Part shown: in pieces, positions 60,295 to 64,000 of the stretch
How positions within the stretch are numbered: the first letter of the stretch is position 1
How the letters are laid out: each line of letters begins with the position of its first letter
Source: Prunella strophiata
Lineage: Eukaryota; Chordata; Aves; Passeriformes; Prunellidae
Assembly: GCA_036583965.1 (NCBI GenBank)
Contig: JAZBQD010000015.1
Coordinates: forward strand, 83,153,309 to 83,217,308
Direction: 5' to 3'
Length of the DNA stretch: 64,000 bases
Translations under genes and position numbers: made by a program
Notes under the pieces: model-generated
Told to the model about the DNA's origin: nothing
What the model saw: the letters and a program-made list of their open reading frames with translations, nothing else
The model's database searches: none

Positions 60295-62554
60295 GTGGGT
60301 ATACTTGGTGTCTTGTAGGCACTTCAATTGCTGGATTTTTTCTTTCTTTTGCATGTGTAATGAAAGTGATTTCTATATTCTCCAAAATGTAAATTGCTTT
60401 GGACTTTATCTGTGTGTGCATAGCGGTGTCTCTAGTTTTATTAAAATATGAAAATATGGGACGCTAGGGGTTTTTTTAATTGTTTGAATGGTTACCTCTT
60501 TGAATGGTTTACTGGAGTAAAAAGTCATACTTGAGGTCACAAGTTCAGTTCACATCAAAATGCTTCATAACTTAGTAGGCACATTACCATGGAATTGGTC
60601 TATAGCTGAATAAATAGGTCATTTATTTGTTACAATGAGAAATTGAACTGAAAAGCAACTAATTTAGGATATTGCCTACATGCAAACAACCAATGACTTG
60701 AAACCAAATTCAGATAAATTAGTGAGACGCTTTCTGGAAATAAACAGTAATGAGTAATGCCTAAAACACAGCGAGCACGTTGTAGGTGTGACTTAAATAC
60801 AATCTGCGAAAGCAGAAAAGGCCTGTGGGAGGGACGGTTGCTTTGTGTGTGTTATCTAAGGGAATGCTCCACAGACTTTTTTAGTTCTTCTTATTTGCTT
60901 CTATAAATACGTGTTTGAAGTTGAGTAGGAGGACATTAAGCAGTCACAATATGCATACCGTAGGAAGGAGTGTTGTTGTCAATTGTAGTACTATAACCAG
61001 ATTTACAGCTTCTGGTCTTGATTTCAGTTGCTGCTGCTATGGGCAAGTCCCTTAACTTTTCTGTTTTTCACTGTGTTTATCTGCTGAATGAAGGCAGGAG
61101 GAAGGTTCTTCCACAGACATGTTGTTTCCTTATGCTTGTGCTGTAGCCTAACCCATCTTTATTAAAAACTGCTCAAGTCATTTTTGTGCTTAAAAATCAC
61201 CCATTCATTCCTTGTATACTGTACTTCATTAGATACCTTTTGAGGCCATGGTTGAAACATTCCAAATTTTAATGGTGAAAGTTGACTGTGTTTTGTCATA
61301 GAAAGATTGTTTACCTGCTAAAGTAGAGTTCATTGGGGTTGCATTAGAGCAAAGGTTAACCAGTATAAAAAAGGGCCAGGCAGTCTCTTTGGAGACATTT
61401 TAGGCTTGAGGTTGAAACTGTATTTTAAGTTTGTAGAAAAGGTTGAAGACCTCTTTAGCGTTTATATTCCAGGTAAAAGATTCAAGTGAGATACACAACC
61501 AGGTTTTTTCAGCTTCATAATATGCAAAGAATCATATACCTAAACAACTTTCCTCTCCTGAGATGTGGTGTTTTATAGTGTGGAAGCAAAAACCCAAGAG
61601 CAGCACTTTACTGCTGGCCTAACTTCTTTTAACGGATCCAAAAATACTAAATACAGATTGTCTTAGTGGCTTTTTCATTATTTTCATTTTTCCATGTGAG
61701 CATCAGTTTCCCAATCCACCTCCACCATTTACAGAAACAAAAGTTATTCCTAAGCCTAAAGCTGGTGGCATGCCATGAATGAAAAGCAAGTTTACAGGAC
61801 TTTAAAACATTTTTATCCACTTCTTTGACCCAAATCCAGTAAGATGATGTCTGCCTTTTCTGGAGCTTCATGTTGCCCTGCACAATAGGTTCCTGCCCAA
61901 TACCAGCAGACAGATGCATTAAAAAAATAAAGTGTTGCTTATCAGAGAAGAGGGAAAGATTAGGAAGAAGTGACTAATGACTCTGCTGTGAACTTGTTTG
62001 CACTTTCAGGATGAAATTGATTCGTGTTATCAGACACTCAAATTTCAGGTTTGGAAACCTGAAGGTAACAACAGCCCCTCAAACCATTTTTTGTTCCATT
62101 TGAAACAAGCTTCAGTCTGATTTTCTTAGAAGCCTGTTGTTGACATACAGTGCAGAAATATTGGGCATCCGAGGCGAAATTCTATCCCATCAAGGAGTGG
62201 AGGAGGGAGTGTGTCAACAGGCATCTGTAATGCTATGACAAAAAGCTCTAAAAATTTTTCCTAAGCCTTTTATATGAGGTTGTTTGGTATAAAAGTCTCT
62301 CATTCAGAGAAGAACATGTACATTGATCTATGGTAATAATTCTGTAGATAAATCACATACAAAAGCGCATCACTATGAAAGGATCCTCTGGTAATACATG
62401 AAGTGTGATTTTTTTTCTTTTTTTTTCCCTCCCACCCCTTATTTGGGATAATTTGGAAATAAAGAGCTTACTATACACCTTGTAAGTTTTTATGTATTTG
62501 TGTAGTGTATATTTAACATACTTATCTACAGCTAACAACTTGTTTGACTTTCAG
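60295..62554 (+). other. EXOC2: intron w14-w15, 2.3 kb
   Basis: This is a GT-AG intron (gtgggt ... gactttcag). I see no repeat family, exon or RNA gene. The text is AT-rich unique sequence. Confidence 0.9.
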
Positions 62555-62635
62555 CCATCCCAGTTTGAACAGTGCATTATTCGTTCCTTGCAATCTCTTA
62601 AAACTGTATTGGACTGCAAACCTGGAGAAGCCAGT
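62555..62635 (+). CDS. EXOC2: EXOC2 exon w15 (residues ~619-645)
   Basis: This is an 81-nt, phase 0-0 exon of 27 codons. The acceptor is gactttcag at 62546-62554 and the donor is gtaagt at 62636. The translation is [20 protein letters not shown] then CKPGEAS. Human has PCQFEQCIVCSLQSLKGVLE and CKPGEAS. Two cysteines of the human segment are Ser and Arg here. It lies in the helical rod. Confidence 0.97.
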
Positions 62636-63554
62636 GTAAGTTTTGATTTATGTTTTAATTTTTGTTCTTCTTCTGAAACCCAATAGTAATTTATGTGAAA
62701 AGAACTTTCAGAGAATGATCCAAGGGTATAGCTTTCCTCTGTATTTGTTTCCCACTGTAGCCCTTTTCACTTGTGCTAGCTTTTAGACTTCTGATTGTGC
62801 TTCATTTAAGGGTAATTCGTGTTTATGGGGTGGATGGAACCTGTATTTAAATCCTTAAAGATGTTCTGGAAAAAAAAATGCTACTCATGTAATTTTCAGA
62901 TAGCAGTAGACATTACATATAAAATAAAAAAAGGAGAGGCCAGTTCCTAGGAGTTACACTTCACTCAATGTTAGATCCAAATTACTTGAAGATCTTACAT
63001 TAAATTTTTTGTCCGCCATCTACTCAGTACCTTAAGGCCCTGATTGATTGAAAAATTGATGTTTTCTTTCTAAGGGAGTTTAACACTTTTCCAAACTCCC
63101 TTGGGACCCTATATATAGATATTGTTTCTCTCTCCTCATTTACATTAATCTTTCTGACTAGCTGATCTATTTTCTTAATGAACATTATTGAAAAGAATCT
63201 GCAGTGAATTCACCTGCACGATGAATCCTTCTTTTTAGGACATGAAGACCTTAAAATATCCTGGGAGCTTTTGCTGCAATTCCATTAGCCAACAATGACA
63301 TGTACCACATGTGCTAGGAATTTCCTTCCTTTTACTGTGTTATCTCCTCATGCTTATCAAACTGTTTACTGGGAGTTGTATTGTCTCTCCCATTTTTAGG
63401 ATGGAGAAAAATTGAAATTGATCCATAAGAAAACAATGTCCCAGCAGTCGTTCCTTTAATTGTGTCATCTCTTTAGGGATAAGTTACTCAGGTCTTCCTT
63501 GAGAATAAGGCCATGTGAAGTTGTTCTGCTGAAATAATATGCTTGCATCCTCAG
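62636..63554 (+). other. EXOC2: intron w15-w16, 919 nt
   Basis: This is a GT-AG intron (gtaagt ... catcctcag). Nothing beyond the splice sites is recognised. Confidence 0.92.
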
Positions 63555-63614
63555 GTTTTCCAGCAGCAAAAAACACAGGAGGATGTGTGCCAGCTAAGCA
63601 TTGGGATCATGCAG
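63555..63614 (+). CDS. EXOC2: EXOC2 exon w16 (residues ~646-665)
   Basis: This is a 60-nt, phase 0-0 exon of 20 codons. The acceptor is catcctcag at 63546-63554 and the donor is gtaact at 63615. The translation is VFQQQKTQEDVCQLSIGIMQ. Human has VFQQPKTQEEVCQLSINIMQ. The protein continues for about 260 more residues in exons beyond the window. Like w11 and w15, it could be skipped without changing frame. Confidence 0.96.
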
Positions 63615-64000
63615 GTAACTTGAGCGCTTTGAAGTACGACATTGTCAACACAAGTGACGATCAAAAATGTGTGCGTTGTACCTTACCCACCTCCCAAATG
63701 GTAGCTTAAGTTGATGACTGTGTTATTCCTCTGGTACACTCAGGGATTCTGAGAAATGTTTGACTTTAAAAGTAGGTAGGGCTTATTAGCTCAATCTGGT
63801 GATGGCAAATCCTGAGAGAGTAAGTTATATATTCAAGTATTTTACTGAATGTGATTGTTCAAGCTTTTACTGATAATTGATACTTCCTGAGTTGATGCCT
63901 TCTAACATCTATATACTGCAGTCAGAGGAGAAATGCTGGTTTCCATCAGCTGAGGATCTGGCTTTTAATTTTTGTAGCAGAAAACAGTGTTCTTTGTAAC
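63615..64000 (+). other. EXOC2: partial intron downstream of exon w16
   Basis: This is the 5' part of an intron beginning gtaact. It runs off the window end without a matching exon, and no feature is recognised. Confidence 0.9.

Larger units (their letters stand above)
1..64000 (+). other. EXOC2: EXOC2 (Sec5) gene body, internal portion
   Basis: The whole window is the interior of one gene. EXOC2/Sec5 is a subunit of the octameric exocyst, which tethers secretory vesicles to the plasma membrane before SNARE-mediated fusion. It belongs to the Sec3-Sec5-Sec6-Sec8 half and is a RalA/RalB effector through its N-terminal TIG domain. Sixteen exons (w1-w16) with compatible phases give a continuous translation closely matching human EXOC2 residues about 99-665, as remembered. 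All introns are GT-AG except the one after w8, which is GC-AG. The TIG domain and start codon lie upstream and the C-terminal third lies downstream. One single-base frameshift is present in w5. No promoter or polyadenylation site of the gene is in the window. Confidence 0.97.

Overview
The window is vertebrate, most likely avian, nuclear DNA. It is AT-rich, has long introns and little repeat content. Its recognisable interspersed repeats are all CR1-type LINEs, including one 3' end carrying the ATTCTATG-like tail typical of sauropsid CR1. The exact species cannot be read from the sequence.

One gene covers the whole window on the + strand: EXOC2 (exocyst complex component 2, Sec5). Sixteen internal coding exons were found by matching conceptual translations to the remembered human protein and checking every splice site and phase. 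They encode residues about 99 to 665 of the usual 924 (human numbering, with no net length difference). The 5' end of the gene, including the N-terminal TIG/IPT Ral-binding domain, lies upstream. The C-terminal third lies downstream. Window positions 1-381 and 63615-64000 are partial introns. Exons are numbered w1-w16 within this window only.

Layout: w1 (382-508); a 9.9 kb intron with a 1.1 kb antisense CR1 carrying a reverse transcriptase remnant; w2; a 4.3 kb intron with an old sense CR1 relic that keeps traces of the ORF1 esterase and the endonuclease; w3; an 11.8 kb intron; w4; a 3.9 kb intron; a cluster w5-w7 within 1 kb; a 3.0 kb intron; w8; an 11.6 kb intron with a GC donor; w9; then w10-w16 with introns of 0.26 to 3.6 kb.

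The two observations most worth checking are in the gene itself. In w5 there is one extra base (near 30818) in a strongly conserved stretch, which would stop translation ten codons later. At the end of w8 the intron starts with GC instead of GT, while a GT donor exactly 30 nt upstream could give an in-frame variant lacking ten residues. Candidate regulatory features in the introns (CTCF-like motifs, a CRE-like palindrome, a CpG-containing patch, perfect hairpins) are proposals from motif reading only. I see no second gene, no RNA gene and no novel multi-gene system.
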